A stretch of DNA of 29,948 nt from Flavobacterium sp. Lineage in GTDB: Bacteria; Bacteroidota; Bacteroidia; Flavobacteriales; Flavobacteriaceae. The notes under the pieces were generated by a model. The model saw only the letters and a program-made list of their open reading frames with translations. It made no database searches and was not told where the DNA came from. The stretch lies in contig JADMKR010000095.1 of assembly GCA_015478765.1 (NCBI GenBank), forward strand, positions 1 through 29,948. Direction: 5' to 3'. The position numbers and the translations under genes were made by a program. Positions 1 to 7,299 of the stretch are shown here, piece after piece. Positions within the stretch are counted from its first letter, which is position 1. Every line of letters begins with the position of its first letter.

Positions 1-2
1 CA

Positions 3-647
3 TATGGCGTCGACATCATCGCGCATCAGTCGGCTATTGAAAATAATCTGCAAACAATAGCAGTGCTTGCACACGGACTCAATCAGATTTATCCAAAGTC
101 ACACAGGAAATATGTTCCGGCTGTGGAAGCCAACGGCGGTTTTATGACCGAGTTTTGGAGCAGTTCCAATCCCGAGCGCGAAAATTTCGTGAAACGGAAC
201 CGGATTGTCGCAGGGTTATCGGAAGCTACGATCGTAATCGAATCGGCCGAAAAAGGTGGTTCCTTAATAACGGCCAATATTGCATGTGATTACAACCGTG
301 ATGTTTTTGCAGTCCCGGGGCGGCCAACCGATAAATTTAGTATAGGATGCAACAATCTGATCAAAGCACAGAAAGCACATGTGCTAACCCAAGCAGCCGA
401 TTTAGTGTACTTGCTGAACTGGGAATTAGAGTCGAAAGCGCAACCTGTTCAGAAAAAGTTATTTGTATCGCTTGACCCTGATGAGCAAAAAATCTATGAT
501 TACCTGGAGCGAACCGGAAAACAATTACTCGATTCCATTGCCTTGGACTGCCAATTCCCGATTCATAAAATTTCATCACTTTTAATAAATCTCGAACTGA
601 AAGGTATGATCAGGCCATTACCGGGAAAATTATTCGAATCCCTTTAA
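3..647 (+). CDS. dprA: DNA processing protein DprA, 3' part (5' end outside the window)
   Basis: DprA/Smf loads RecA onto incoming single-stranded DNA during natural transformation. The frame is open from the window edge, so only about the last 214 residues are visible. They show the second half of the Rossmann-like DprA core: a GVDIIAHQ segment, the TIAVLAHGLNQIYP strand-loop, RNRIVAGLS, the Ser/Gly-rich GGSLITA motif and the FAVPGRP motif. A C-terminal winged-helix region follows (roughly the last 65 residues), as in longer DprA proteins. The internal ATG at 63 falls inside the conserved core, so it is not the start. The gene converges on trpS, and the two stop codons overlap. The family call is firm. 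Whether this strain is transformable cannot be seen here. Confidence 0.93.
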   Translation, partial: YGVDIIAHQSAIENNLQTIAVLAHGLNQIYPKSHRKYVPAVEANGGFMTEFWSSSNPERENFVKRNRIVAGLSEATIVIESAEKGGSLITANIACDYNRDVFAVPGRPTDKFSIGCNNLIKAQKAHVLTQAADLVYLLNWELESKAQPVQKKLFVSLDPDEQKIYDYLERTGKQLLDSIALDCQFPIHKISSLLINLELKGMIRPLPGKLFESL

Positions 648-1618
648 TAACCCAGTTTTGTTCGAACACGCGCGAGTACCTGATCGGCGATTATGTGCGC
701 TTTCTTGGCCCCAGCCATTAGCCTGGCGTCAATTTCCGACGGATTGTCAATGTAATACCGATACAAATCACGCTCATTCTTGTATTTGGTGGTCAGCAAT
801 TCAAACAGTTCTTGTTTGGCATGACCATATCCGAAATCTTGGTTGGCGTTGCGGTATTTTAGTTTCATTGCCTCGATTTCCGATTCGGTTGCTATCGTTT
901 TATAAATCCCGAATATTTTGCAAGTCTCCGGATCTTTAGGGTCTTCAAGCGGAGTGCTATCGGTTTCGATCGACATTACCTGCTTGCGCAGCTGTTTATC
1001 ATCAAGGAAAATATTTATGATATTGTTTGCCGACTTGCTCATTTTTCCGCCGTCGGTTCCCGGGATGTACTTTGTGTTTTCCTGAATAGAAGGCTGCGGC
1101 AATACAAAAGTTTCCCCCATTTGATTGTTGAACCTGGCCGCCACATCGCGTGTTATTTCGATATGCTGCAATTGGTCTTTTCCTACGGGAACATATTCGG
1201 CATCATAAAGAAGAATATCGGCTGCCATCAGCATTGGGTAGGTGAAGAGTCCGGCATTTACATCACTAAGCCGGTCTGCTTTGTCCTTAAATGAGTGAGC
1301 CAAAGTAAGTCGCTGAAATGGAAAAAAACAGCTTAAATACCATGAAAGTTCGGCAGTTTGCGGCACATCCGACTGTCGGTAAAATGTGACACGGTCAATA
1401 TCCAAACCAAATGCAAGCCATGCTGCGGCGGTGCTATAGGTGTTTTGACGAAGCGTGTCGCCATTTTTTATCTGAGTTATGGAATGCAGGTCGGCAATGA
1501 ACAGGAAAGATTCGTTGCCTTGCTGACGGGAAAGTTCAACGGCCGGAATGATTGCGCCGAGAATATTTCCAAGATGCGGAGTTCCGGTACTTTGAATGCC
1601 TGTAAGTATTTTGGACAT
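644..1618 (-). CDS. trpS: Tryptophan--tRNA ligase
   Basis: Class Ic aminoacyl-tRNA synthetase that charges tRNA-Trp in the cytoplasm. The 324-residue length is normal for bacterial TrpRS. The HIGH-type signature is TPHLGN (residues 13-18), and the KMSKS loop is present exactly as KMSKS at about 192-196. The segment MAADILLYDAEYVPVG (about 131-146) matches the tryptophan-binding region. I chose the ATG at 1618 (MSKILTGIQS). A TTG further upstream at 1639 would add seven residues that the family does not have. The stop overlaps that of convergent dprA. The start lies 70 bp from divergent plsC, so both may be transcribed from this short gap. Confidence 0.96.
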   Translation of the reverse strand: MSKILTGIQSTGTPHLGNILGAIIPAVELSRQQGNESFLFIADLHSITQIKNGDTLRQNTYSTAAAWLAFGLDIDRVTFYRQSDVPQTAELSWYLSCFFPFQRLTLAHSFKDKADRLSDVNAGLFTYPMLMAADILLYDAEYVPVGKDQLQHIEITRDVAARFNNQMGETFVLPQPSIQENTKYIPGTDGGKMSKSANNIINIFLDDKQLRKQVMSIETDSTPLEDPKDPETCKIFGIYKTIATESEIEAMKLKYRNANQDFGYGHAKQELFELLTTKYKNERDLYRYYIDNPSEIDARLMAGAKKAHIIADQVLARVRTKLGY

Positions 1619-1649
1619 GGATTGAATCGTTTTCAGCAAAGTTAATTCT

Positions 1650-1683
1650 TTTGATAAAGATTACATACGATTCGCTACTTTTG
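1650..1683 (+). promoter_or_regulatory. Bacteroidota-type promoter of the first plsC, likely leaderless
   Basis: A -33 TTTG at 1650-1653 and a perfect -7 TAnnTTTG (TACTTTTG) at 1676-1683 are separated by 22 nt, within the range for the Bacteroidota primary sigma factor. The -7 element ends only 5 nt before the ATG at 1689, so transcription would begin at or next to the start codon. This is a motif match only. Confidence 0.6.
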
Positions 1684-1688
1684 GCGCT

Positions 1689-2450
1689 ATGAAACTGTTG
1701 AAAATTTGTTTTTGGGTGCTTTGGCGGATTTGGTTTTATATACTGTTGGGGGTACCCATTTTAATTATGTTTCCGTTTTTGCTGGTTTCAATATTAAAAG
1801 AGAAATGGTATCCACACTTCTTTTTTATGGCGCGGCTATGGGCTCGGGTTATCCTTTTTGGTATGGGCTTTTACTTTGTCGTTAAGCGCGAGCAAAGACT
1901 TGAAAAAGGACGCAGCTACATGTTGGTTTCCAATCATACATCCATGGCCGATATAATGCTGATGCTTGCCATCACCAAAAATCCGTTTGTTTTTGTGGGA
2001 AAAGTGGAGTTGGTTAAAATTCCGCTTTTTGGCTTTTTCTATAAGCGGACTTGTATTTTGGTGGATCGGAAAAGTTCCAGAAGCAGAAAATTAGTTTTTG
2101 ATCGCGCTCAAAAAAGGTTAAATCAGGGTTTGAGTATTTGCATTTTCCCGGAAGGGGGCGTTCCGGATGATCAGTCGATTGTATTGGATACTTTTAAGGA
2201 CGGTGCGTTTCGGCTGGCCATCGAACATCAGATACCGATTGTCCCCATAACTTTCGCGGATAATAAAAAGCGGTTTTCGTATCGGTTTTTCAGTGGTAGC
2301 CCGGGCATTATGCGGGTACACGTTCATTCTTTTTTAAATACAACGGGGAAATCGGCCGAAGTTAAAAAGGACATTCAGGAACTCCGGCAACTGACCAGGC
2401 AGACGATTCTGAACCAACTTGTATTGTCAAACGAAAAAAAGAGCACCTAA
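1689..2450 (+). CDS. plsC: 1-acyl-sn-glycerol-3-phosphate acyltransferase (PlsC family), copy 1
   Basis: Membrane acyltransferase that would convert lysophosphatidic acid to phosphatidic acid in phospholipid synthesis. The 253-residue protein opens with a strongly hydrophobic N-terminal segment (about 5-36). It then has the catalytic NHTSMAD block (N82, H83, D88; the NHx4D motif) and the FPEGG block (153-157; usually FPEGTR, so Thr-Arg is replaced here by Gly-Val). The FPEGG variant occurs in some Bacteroidota members and may reflect different acyl-donor or acceptor preference. It is a monocistronic unit between divergent trpS and the convergent sigma operon. Its stop codon lies in the loop of a terminator hairpin. 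A second, more canonical paralogue is at 6562. Substrate is inferred from the family. Confidence 0.88.
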   Translation: MKLLKICFWVLWRIWFYILLGVPILIMFPFLLVSILKEKWYPHFFFMARLWARVILFGMGFYFVVKREQRLEKGRSYMLVSNHTSMADIMLMLAITKNPFVFVGKVELVKIPLFGFFYKRTCILVDRKSSRSRKLVFDRAQKRLNQGLSICIFPEGGVPDDQSIVLDTFKDGAFRLAIEHQIPIVPITFADNKKRFSYRFFSGSPGIMRVHVHSFLNTTGKSAEVKKDIQELRQLTRQTILNQLVLSNEKKST

Positions 2451-2465
2451 CCAGAGTGCTCTTTT
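2437..2465. terminator. Bidirectional Rho-independent terminator between plsC and the barrel gene
   Basis: A perfect 10-bp stem, AAAAGAGCAC (2437-2446) with GTGCTCTTTT (2456-2465), encloses a 9-nt loop that contains the plsC stop codon. T-rich tails are present on both strands, with a longer T run on the minus strand. It can therefore end both plsC and the convergent gene that stops at 2515. Confidence 0.85.
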
Positions 2466-2514
2466 ATCTTGCGTTTCCGCAAATCAATAACCTAACTAAA
2501 CTATCGTTGTCACC

Positions 2515-4122
2515 TTAAAACCGGTAATTTATTCCTGTATAGAGACCAAAGAAATAAGGTTTAAAGTTGCCTGAATCGGAGAATGTGTTAATTTGGTATT
2601 TGAACATCGGTTCAAAATTCAACTGGAAGGATTTATAAATATTATACCGCACACCAATACCAAGATTGGTACTGAAATGAGTGCTGTTGAGGTTTGTCGC
2701 TTTACCAATTTCCATCTCAGTTCCTGATGACATTACTGAAATTTCATTTTCACTGAGAAGCAATGTGCTCACGCCTCCAATCAAATCGATTCCCAGTTTT
2801 TTATCCAATAACTTATAGGAAAGTTCGACCGGAATTTCGATGTAGCCTGTACGCTGATTAATGGTCGCATCAAATTTCTGCAACGGATTACTATTAGGAG
2901 TAAGTTCGATTGGACTGCCGCTCGGACGCTTATTTTCCACCTGCAGTACCGATCCCTGTAAATTACTTTCGACATTTTTTAATGGACGCGCATTTGAATT
3001 CTGATAGATTACCACATCATTGGTATTGTACTCCATCGCGATAGAATTAACACCGGTCCTGACCGATAATTTTTTATTGATCGCATACCGAACGCCGAGT
3101 CCGTATGTCATATTCTGTTTAAACTCTTTATTGTTTTCGGAAAATTCCGGGTCGATGGGAGAACCATTGGAAGTGGAACTAAAATAAATAGGGGCAACGT
3201 TTGAGCTAAGTTGCCACCTATTTACTTTTTGTTCTTCTGTGGTAACATTGTTTTCTTTTTCATTTAACAATTCTTCCAGCGTGTTAGGCACTACCGTAGC
3301 AATAGCGGTCGTGTCTAAATTTTCAATAGCAGTTTCATTTTCTGCTACAATAATTTCATTTTCAGGAGTTAGCTCCCTGTCTTTTATATCTGTCGCCCGA
3401 TTGGTATCGGCTTTATTATTTCCTTCGTGTTGCGGCATTGTTTGCGTTTTATTGTCGCTGCCGGCTACTTGTTGACCCTTGCCTAAAATCAGCTCGGACG
3501 TCCCGCTCGGATTGGTCAATTCGTTCTGATTAATGGTCGATTTGTTGGCCGTGGCATTTCTCTCAGAAGAACTGTTTGCCGTTTTTCCGGATGATTTAAT
3601 GTTTCCAGATCGATTTGCAATTGCGTTCTCTTTTTCAGTGCGGGTATGGCGTCGCGGATGTGCGTCTCCCGATTCTACAATGCGGTTTCGCTCTTGAACA
3701 GTTCCTGATTGGCGGGGAGAACCATCGGATCGGTTGTTAATTGTTCCGTTTGAATTGATGGGAATGGTCTGACTATCGCCGGTTGCCGACGATTCCTGTT
3801 CATTACTATTCTCCTGGCCGGCAACCGCTTCATTTTTGTCAAGCGAATTTGGCACTGTTGGCAAGCCTGCATCGGGTGTAATAGTTTCCTCTTGATTAAC
3901 TATTCCCTGGCTGTTATCTTCAGTAACACTGTTATAAATCAGCCATCCAAGTATCAGCGCTGCGGCGACGCCCGATAACTGGAACCAGAATGGAATAATT
4001 CTTCGACGTTTTTTCTCGTGTAGCCGTGCTTCAATATTTGCCCAGGCATCCTGTGGCGGTTCGACTTCAAAATCTTTGAATCGCTCCTGAAACAGCCGGT
4101 CTATGTTCTTTTTTTCGCTCAT
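2515..4122 (-). CDS. Probable dual-membrane-spanning anti-sigma factor (TM, linker, outer-membrane beta-barrel)
   Basis: A 535-residue protein with an unusual layout. Residues 1-41 are a charged cytoplasmic segment with a helix-forming RLFQERFKDFEVEPPQDAW stretch. Residues about 42-64 form a single hydrophobic TM helix after an EKKRRR stop-transfer cluster. Residues about 65-300 are low-complexity and rich in Ser, Thr, Asn, Glu and Gln, as expected of a disordered periplasm-crossing linker. Residues about 301-535 alternate as amphipathic strands and end in aromatic -NYRF, typical of a Bacteroidota outer-membrane barrel. There is no signal peptide. The start codon overlaps the sigma-factor stop (ATGA, 4119-4122), so the two are translationally coupled. 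The layout and pairing match a family I recall from Bacteroides thetaiotaomicron as dual-membrane-spanning anti-sigma factors (Dma), linked to vesiculation. The anti-sigma role is inferred. Confidence 0.72.
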   Translation of the reverse strand: MSEKKNIDRLFQERFKDFEVEPPQDAWANIEARLHEKKRRRIIPFWFQLSGVAAALILGWLIYNSVTEDNSQGIVNQEETITPDAGLPTVPNSLDKNEAVAGQENSNEQESSATGDSQTIPINSNGTINNRSDGSPRQSGTVQERNRIVESGDAHPRRHTRTEKENAIANRSGNIKSSGKTANSSSERNATANKSTINQNELTNPSGTSELILGKGQQVAGSDNKTQTMPQHEGNNKADTNRATDIKDRELTPENEIIVAENETAIENLDTTAIATVVPNTLEELLNEKENNVTTEEQKVNRWQLSSNVAPIYFSSTSNGSPIDPEFSENNKEFKQNMTYGLGVRYAINKKLSVRTGVNSIAMEYNTNDVVIYQNSNARPLKNVESNLQGSVLQVENKRPSGSPIELTPNSNPLQKFDATINQRTGYIEIPVELSYKLLDKKLGIDLIGGVSTLLLSENEISVMSSGTEMEIGKATNLNSTHFSTNLGIGVRYNIYKSFQLNFEPMFKYQINTFSDSGNFKPYFFGLYTGINYRF

Positions 4123-4664
4123 TTTGCTGATGGTAACGTTTGCGAAGCGTTATACTGTTCAATCTTTTCTTTTAAAATCATTCTTGCCCGGGCAAGATTC
4201 GATTTTGTAGTTCCGGTGGCAATATTCAGCATTTCCGATATTTCTTTATGCGAATAGCCATCAATAACATACAGTGTAAATACCAATCGGTATCGATCTG
4301 GCAAATCTTGGATTATTTTCATCAAATACTCCAGCGATATAGCATCGTCATCTATGTCAATTTCAACTTCGTCAGCAACTTCATTATTTACCAGTTCCAG
4401 AAAACTTACATTCCTGTACTGCTGCATAACATTGTTGACCATTATTCTTTTCATCCACCCTTCGAACGATCCTTTGAAGGTGAACTGACCAACCTTTTCG
4501 AATATTATCAGGAAACCGTCCTGAAGATTATCTTGCGCCTCTGCATAATTTCGCGAGTACTTCAAGCAAACAGCAAACAACTTAGATGAAAATAATCTGT
4601 ATAATTGTTCCTGGGCTTTAGCATCTTTTCTCTTGCAATCATTTATGAGCTGTTCTAAACTCAA
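4119..4664 (-). CDS. ECF-type RNA polymerase sigma-70 factor
   Basis: A 181-residue group IV sigma factor. Region 2 lies at about 20-86, with the DNLQDGFLIIFEK core-binding helix and a GWMKRIMVNNVMQQYR -10-recognition helix. An acidic spacer follows at about 96-108. Region 4 lies at about 112-168, with the helix-turn-helix YSHKEISEMLNIATGTTKSNLARAR. It starts with TTG at 4664: an in-frame TAG lies just upstream and no ATG is available, while the MSLEQLI N-terminus fits the family. It is 19 nt downstream of a lipoprotein gene and overlaps the putative anti-sigma gene by 4 bp. The arrangement implies regulation by that membrane partner. Its target promoters are unknown. Confidence 0.93.
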   Translation of the reverse strand: MSLEQLINDCKRKDAKAQEQLYRLFSSKLFAVCLKYSRNYAEAQDNLQDGFLIIFEKVGQFTFKGSFEGWMKRIMVNNVMQQYRNVSFLELVNNEVADEVEIDIDDDAISLEYLMKIIQDLPDRYRLVFTLYVIDGYSHKEISEMLNIATGTTKSNLARARMILKEKIEQYNASQTLPSAK

Positions 4665-4683
4665 TTGGCGGTTGATTAAATTA

Positions 4684-5088
4684 TTATTCTACTACGATCT
4701 CGTGTTCAATAAATATAGGCTCACCCGCCACGGTATTTCCTGTCCAAAATTTAAACATATATTCTCCCGGCTCTGTCGGAGTCCACTGCAGCGGAATTTC
4801 ATAAAGGCTCTCGTCGTCGTCCAAACAATTGTCCTGATTGAACTTTACCGCTTTTATACCAATAGTAGAAATATTACCTTCTGTTTCAGTATAAAATCCA
4901 TTAAATATATGGCAATCGGTGGGTCTCCTGTATTTAACCATAAAAGTCGACAAATGGTCGACAGTATATTGAGTGGGCATTTCAACATCTTCAACAGGTA
5001 GCAACACTTCCACAGATGTCACGCCATCATCCACACTACACGCATTTACCGCAAAAGCCAGTAAAAGCAAAAACATAAATTTTTTCAT
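4684..5088 (-). CDS. Small lipoprotein, first gene of the sigma/anti-sigma operon
   Basis: 134 residues with an N-terminal signal peptide (MKKF, then a Leu/Phe-rich core) and a type II cleavage site, V-N-A-C, with lipidated Cys17. The residues after the Cys (S-V-D-D) resemble the acidic lipoprotein export signal that sends Bacteroidota lipoproteins to the cell surface, so surface exposure is possible. The mature part is a single beta-rich domain of about 115 residues, with PTDCHIFNGF and DNCLDD cysteines that could form a disulphide. It ends in a WTPTEPGEYMFKFWTG stretch of Ig-like or beta-sandwich character. I do not recognise a named family. Its stop is 19 nt before the sigma gene, so it is probably co-transcribed and may be a sensor or regulon member. 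Confidence 0.8.
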   Translation of the reverse strand: MKKFMFLLLLAFAVNACSVDDGVTSVEVLLPVEDVEMPTQYTVDHLSTFMVKYRRPTDCHIFNGFYTETEGNISTIGIKAVKFNQDNCLDDDESLYEIPLQWTPTEPGEYMFKFWTGNTVAGEPIFIEHEIVVE

Positions 5089-5112
5089 TTCAAGTTTAAA
5101 GGTTACTTCGAT

Positions 5113-5146
5113 TAAAGATACATATTACTGCAAAAGGTTGCGTCAA
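5113..5146 (-). promoter_or_regulatory. Candidate promoter of the lipoprotein-sigma-barrel operon
   Basis: On the minus strand, a TTG (complement of 5144-5146) is followed after 23 nt by TATCTTTA (complement of 5113-5120), which is one base off TAnnTTTG. It would start transcription shortly before the ATG at 5088 and lies just downstream of the recA terminator. The spacer is at the long end, so support is modest. Confidence 0.35.
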
Positions 5147-5149
5147 AAA

Positions 5150-5177
5150 ATAAAAAAGCCCGATTTAAATCGGGCTT
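5150..5177 (-). terminator. Rho-independent terminator of recA
   Basis: The perfect palindrome GCCCGATTTAAATCGGGC (5158-5175), extended by two A-T pairs, is followed on the minus strand by a run of six T and more T-rich sequence. It begins about 8 nt after the recA stop and separates recA from the lipoprotein operon. Confidence 0.9.
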
Positions 5178-5184
5178 CTCATGT

Positions 5185-6201
5185 TTACTGATTGTTTTCC
5201 TTGATGCGAACTTTGATTTTTTGTTCAAGTTCATCTGCCAGTTCAGGATTATCTTTAATCAGAACTTTGACAGCGTCGCGTCCTTGTCCGAGTTTGGTGT
5301 CACCATAGCTGAACCACGACCCCGATTTTTTGATGATTTCGAATTCAACCGCTAAATCCAGGATTTCACCGGTTTTTGAAACTCCTTCACCATACATGAT
5401 ATCAAATTCGGCCGTTTTAAAAGGCGGCGCCACTTTATTTTTCACAATCTTCACCTTGGTACGGTTTCCTATTACATTTTCACCATCTTTAATTTGTGAT
5501 GATCTCCGAATGTCAATTCGCACCGAGGCATAAAATTTTAAAGCATTTCCACCTGTTGTCGTTTCAGGATTTCCAAACATCACCCCGATTTTTTCCCGAA
5601 GCTGGTTGATGAAAAACACGGTACAATTAGTTTTACTGATCGTTCCGGTCAATTTTCGCAAAGCTTGTGACATCAGCCTTGCATGCAAACCCATTTTTGA
5701 GTCGCCCATTTCGCCTTCGATCTCGCTTTTTGGTGTCAGTGCGGCAACCGAGTCGATAACTACGATGTCTATCGCCCCGGATCGGATTAGATTCTCAGCG
5801 ATTTCCAAAGCTTGCTCTCCATTGTCAGGCTGCGAAATGATAAGGTTTTCAACATCCACGTTCAATTTTTCGGCATACGACCGGTCGAAGGCGTGTTCAG
5901 CATCGATAAATGCAGCAATTCCGCCTGCTTTTTGTGCCTCTGCTATTGCATGAAGGGTCAATGTGGTCTTTCCTGAAGATTCCGGCCCGTATATTTCTAT
6001 TACCCGTCCGCGGGGATAACCGTTCACGCCAAGAGCTAAATCGATGCCCAAAGATCCCGAGGGTATGCTTTCAACCTCAACGATAGCGCGGTCGCCCATT
6101 TTCATGACAGTCCCTTTACCGTATGTTTTATCTAATTTATCAAGTGTTAATTGCAGTGCTTTTAACTTCGCCTCTTTCTCTGAACTCATCTTTTCTTTCA
6201 T
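5185..6201 (-). CDS. recA: Recombinase RecA
   Basis: DNA-strand exchange and SOS coprotease ATPase. The 338 residues cover the complete family. The Walker A motif GPESSGKTT is at 72-80, followed by the long LIRSGAIDIVVIDSVAAL Walker B region. The L1 loop region is EGEMGDSKMGLHARLMSQAL, and INQLREKIGVMFGNPETTTGG leads into the L2 loop. The C-terminus is short and basic-acidic rather than a long acidic tail. Two in-frame ATGs exist: the one at 6201 is used here, but the one at 6189 (MSSEKEAKLK) matches the usual flavobacterial N-terminus and may be the true start. Together with dprA at the left edge, this places two recombination genes near each other. They are not in one operon. Confidence 0.98.
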   Translation of the reverse strand: MKEKMSSEKEAKLKALQLTLDKLDKTYGKGTVMKMGDRAIVEVESIPSGSLGIDLALGVNGYPRGRVIEIYGPESSGKTTLTLHAIAEAQKAGGIAAFIDAEHAFDRSYAEKLNVDVENLIISQPDNGEQALEIAENLIRSGAIDIVVIDSVAALTPKSEIEGEMGDSKMGLHARLMSQALRKLTGTISKTNCTVFFINQLREKIGVMFGNPETTTGGNALKFYASVRIDIRRSSQIKDGENVIGNRTKVKIVKNKVAPPFKTAEFDIMYGEGVSKTGEILDLAVEFEIIKKSGSWFSYGDTKLGQGRDAVKVLIKDNPELADELEQKIKVRIKENNQ

Positions 6202-6224
6202 TTAATGATCTCTCTTAATTTGCG

Positions 6225-6254
6225 TAAAAATACTTCTTTTTTCGGAAGAAACAA
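6225..6254 (-). promoter_or_regulatory. Candidate recA promoter
   Basis: On the minus strand, TTG (complement of 6252-6254) is followed after 19 nt by TATTTTTA (complement of 6225-6232), one base from TAnnTTTG. It lies about 24 nt before the first recA ATG. I see no convincing LexA-type palindrome next to it. Confidence 0.5.
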
Positions 6255-6314
6255 CGTCATATCTATCGGGTTATAAACAGTTATCGCAGCTTCCTTTCGG
6301 TACTATTAAGAAGA

Positions 6315-6376
6315 AAAACAACCCTTTGCTGGATGGCGTTTATACATTCTGAATGGAATTTATAAAGGGTTGTTTT
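6315..6376. repeat. 13-bp perfect inverted repeat (hairpin) between recA and plsC
   Basis: AAAACAACCCTTT (6315-6327) pairs perfectly with AAAGGGTTGTTTT (6364-6376) across a 36-nt loop. On the minus strand the hairpin is followed by a T-rich tail, so it looks like a terminator for leftward transcription, yet no gene reads into it. It could end a small RNA or insulate recA from upstream transcription. Confidence 0.75.
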
Positions 6377-6514
6377 AAAAACAGATTTCGACTAAAAAAT
6401 CCGTTACCAAACTAAAATTATTATAATTTCCTCTCGGCGGGTTTTTCTAGATTAATTGTTAAACTTAAAAGATGTCGCATTTCCGGAATTTTATATAATG
6501 AAAGCAGTAGACAT

Positions 6515-6545
6515 ATTGTGAACAGCCAATTAATGCTTATTTTTG
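6515..6545 (+). promoter_or_regulatory. Promoter of the plsC-desaturase operon
   Basis: A -33 TTG at 6516-6518 and a perfect -7 TAnnTTTG (TATTTTTG) at 6538-6545 are separated by 19 nt, the optimal Bacteroidota layout. The ATG follows 16 nt later, leaving a short leader. Confidence 0.65.
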
Positions 6546-6561
6546 CACGTAAGTTATTTGT

Positions 6562-7293
6562 ATGGAAAAGGTCTTTTCTTACCCGATTTCGGCCATCTTT
6601 TATTTATGCTTTGGCTTTTGCCTCGCAGTGTTTCATCCGCTGCAGTGGATTTGCCTTAAAATTTTCGGATATCAGGCGCACAAAAAAAGTGTCGACTATT
6701 TAAATCTCTGCCTGGTGTCTTGTACACGCCTTCTAGGAACCCGATATTCATTCGAAAATAAAGAATTGATTCCCAAAAATGCGCCATTGATACTTGTTGC
6801 GAATCATCAAAGCATGTATGATATTATTGCGATAATCTGGTACCTGCGCCGATTTCATCCAAAGTTCGTCAGTAAAAAAGAACTTGGCAAAGGTATTCCA
6901 AGCGTATCGTTCAACTTGCGTCACGGCGGCTCTATTTTGATTGACCGCAAAGATCCGAAACAGGCAATCCCGAAAATTCAAAGTCTTTCGCAATATATCG
7001 AGCGCTACAACAGATCGGCCGTGATTTTCCCGGAAGGAACCCGAAGCAAAGATGGCCGCCCAAAACCGTTTGCTCAAAGTGGCTTGAAAATACTTTGTAA
7101 ATACGCGCCATCGGCATTTGTAGTGCCAATTACAATAAACAACTCGTGGAAAATGGTAAAATATGGGATTTTCCCATTAGGTTTAGGAAATCATCTTACC
7201 TTTACAATTCATGAGCCGATTGCTGTGAATCAGCATAAATTTGAGGTGTTGGCTGCGAATGTAGAAAGCAAAATAATAAACAGGATAAATTAA
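6562..7293 (+). CDS. plsC: 1-acyl-sn-glycerol-3-phosphate acyltransferase (PlsC family), copy 2
   Basis: 243-residue membrane acyltransferase for phosphatidic acid synthesis. An N-terminal hydrophobic helix (about 6-36) anchors it. The catalytic block NHQSMYD (N81, H82, D87) and the acceptor-binding FPEGTR block (156-161) are both canonical, unlike the FPEGG variant of the copy at 1689. The stop is only 6 bp before the acyl-ACP desaturase gene, so the two are co-transcribed from one promoter. That suggests this copy works with unsaturated acyl chains, which is inferred from context only. Confidence 0.92.
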   Translation: MEKVFSYPISAIFYLCFGFCLAVFHPLQWICLKIFGYQAHKKSVDYLNLCLVSCTRLLGTRYSFENKELIPKNAPLILVANHQSMYDIIAIIWYLRRFHPKFVSKKELGKGIPSVSFNLRHGGSILIDRKDPKQAIPKIQSLSQYIERYNRSAVIFPEGTRSKDGRPKPFAQSGLKILCKYAPSAFVVPITINNSWKMVKYGIFPLGLGNHLTFTIHEPIAVNQHKFEVLAANVESKIINRIN

Positions 7294-7299
7294 TAGAGG

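Larger units (their letters stand above)
6202..6561. other. 360-bp intergenic region between divergent recA and plsC
   Basis: It holds the recA promoter at its left edge, the plsC promoter at its right edge, and a long-stem inverted repeat in the middle (listed separately). I see no ORF with coding character. The remaining sequence is AT-rich and shows nothing else I can name. Confidence 0.6.

Noticed and set aside
1619..1639. TTG start seven codons upstream of trpS
   Set aside because: The added residues are not part of the TrpRS family, and the ATG at 1618 gives the standard N-terminus.
6202..6561. LexA-type SOS box upstream of recA
   Set aside because: I found no convincing palindrome next to the promoter. 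The only strong inverted repeat is more than 110 bp away with a 36-nt loop.
6518..6703. Open frame with a GTG start overlapping the plsC copy 2 start
   Set aside because: It contains the plsC promoter, is out of frame with the conserved protein, and has no recognisable family.
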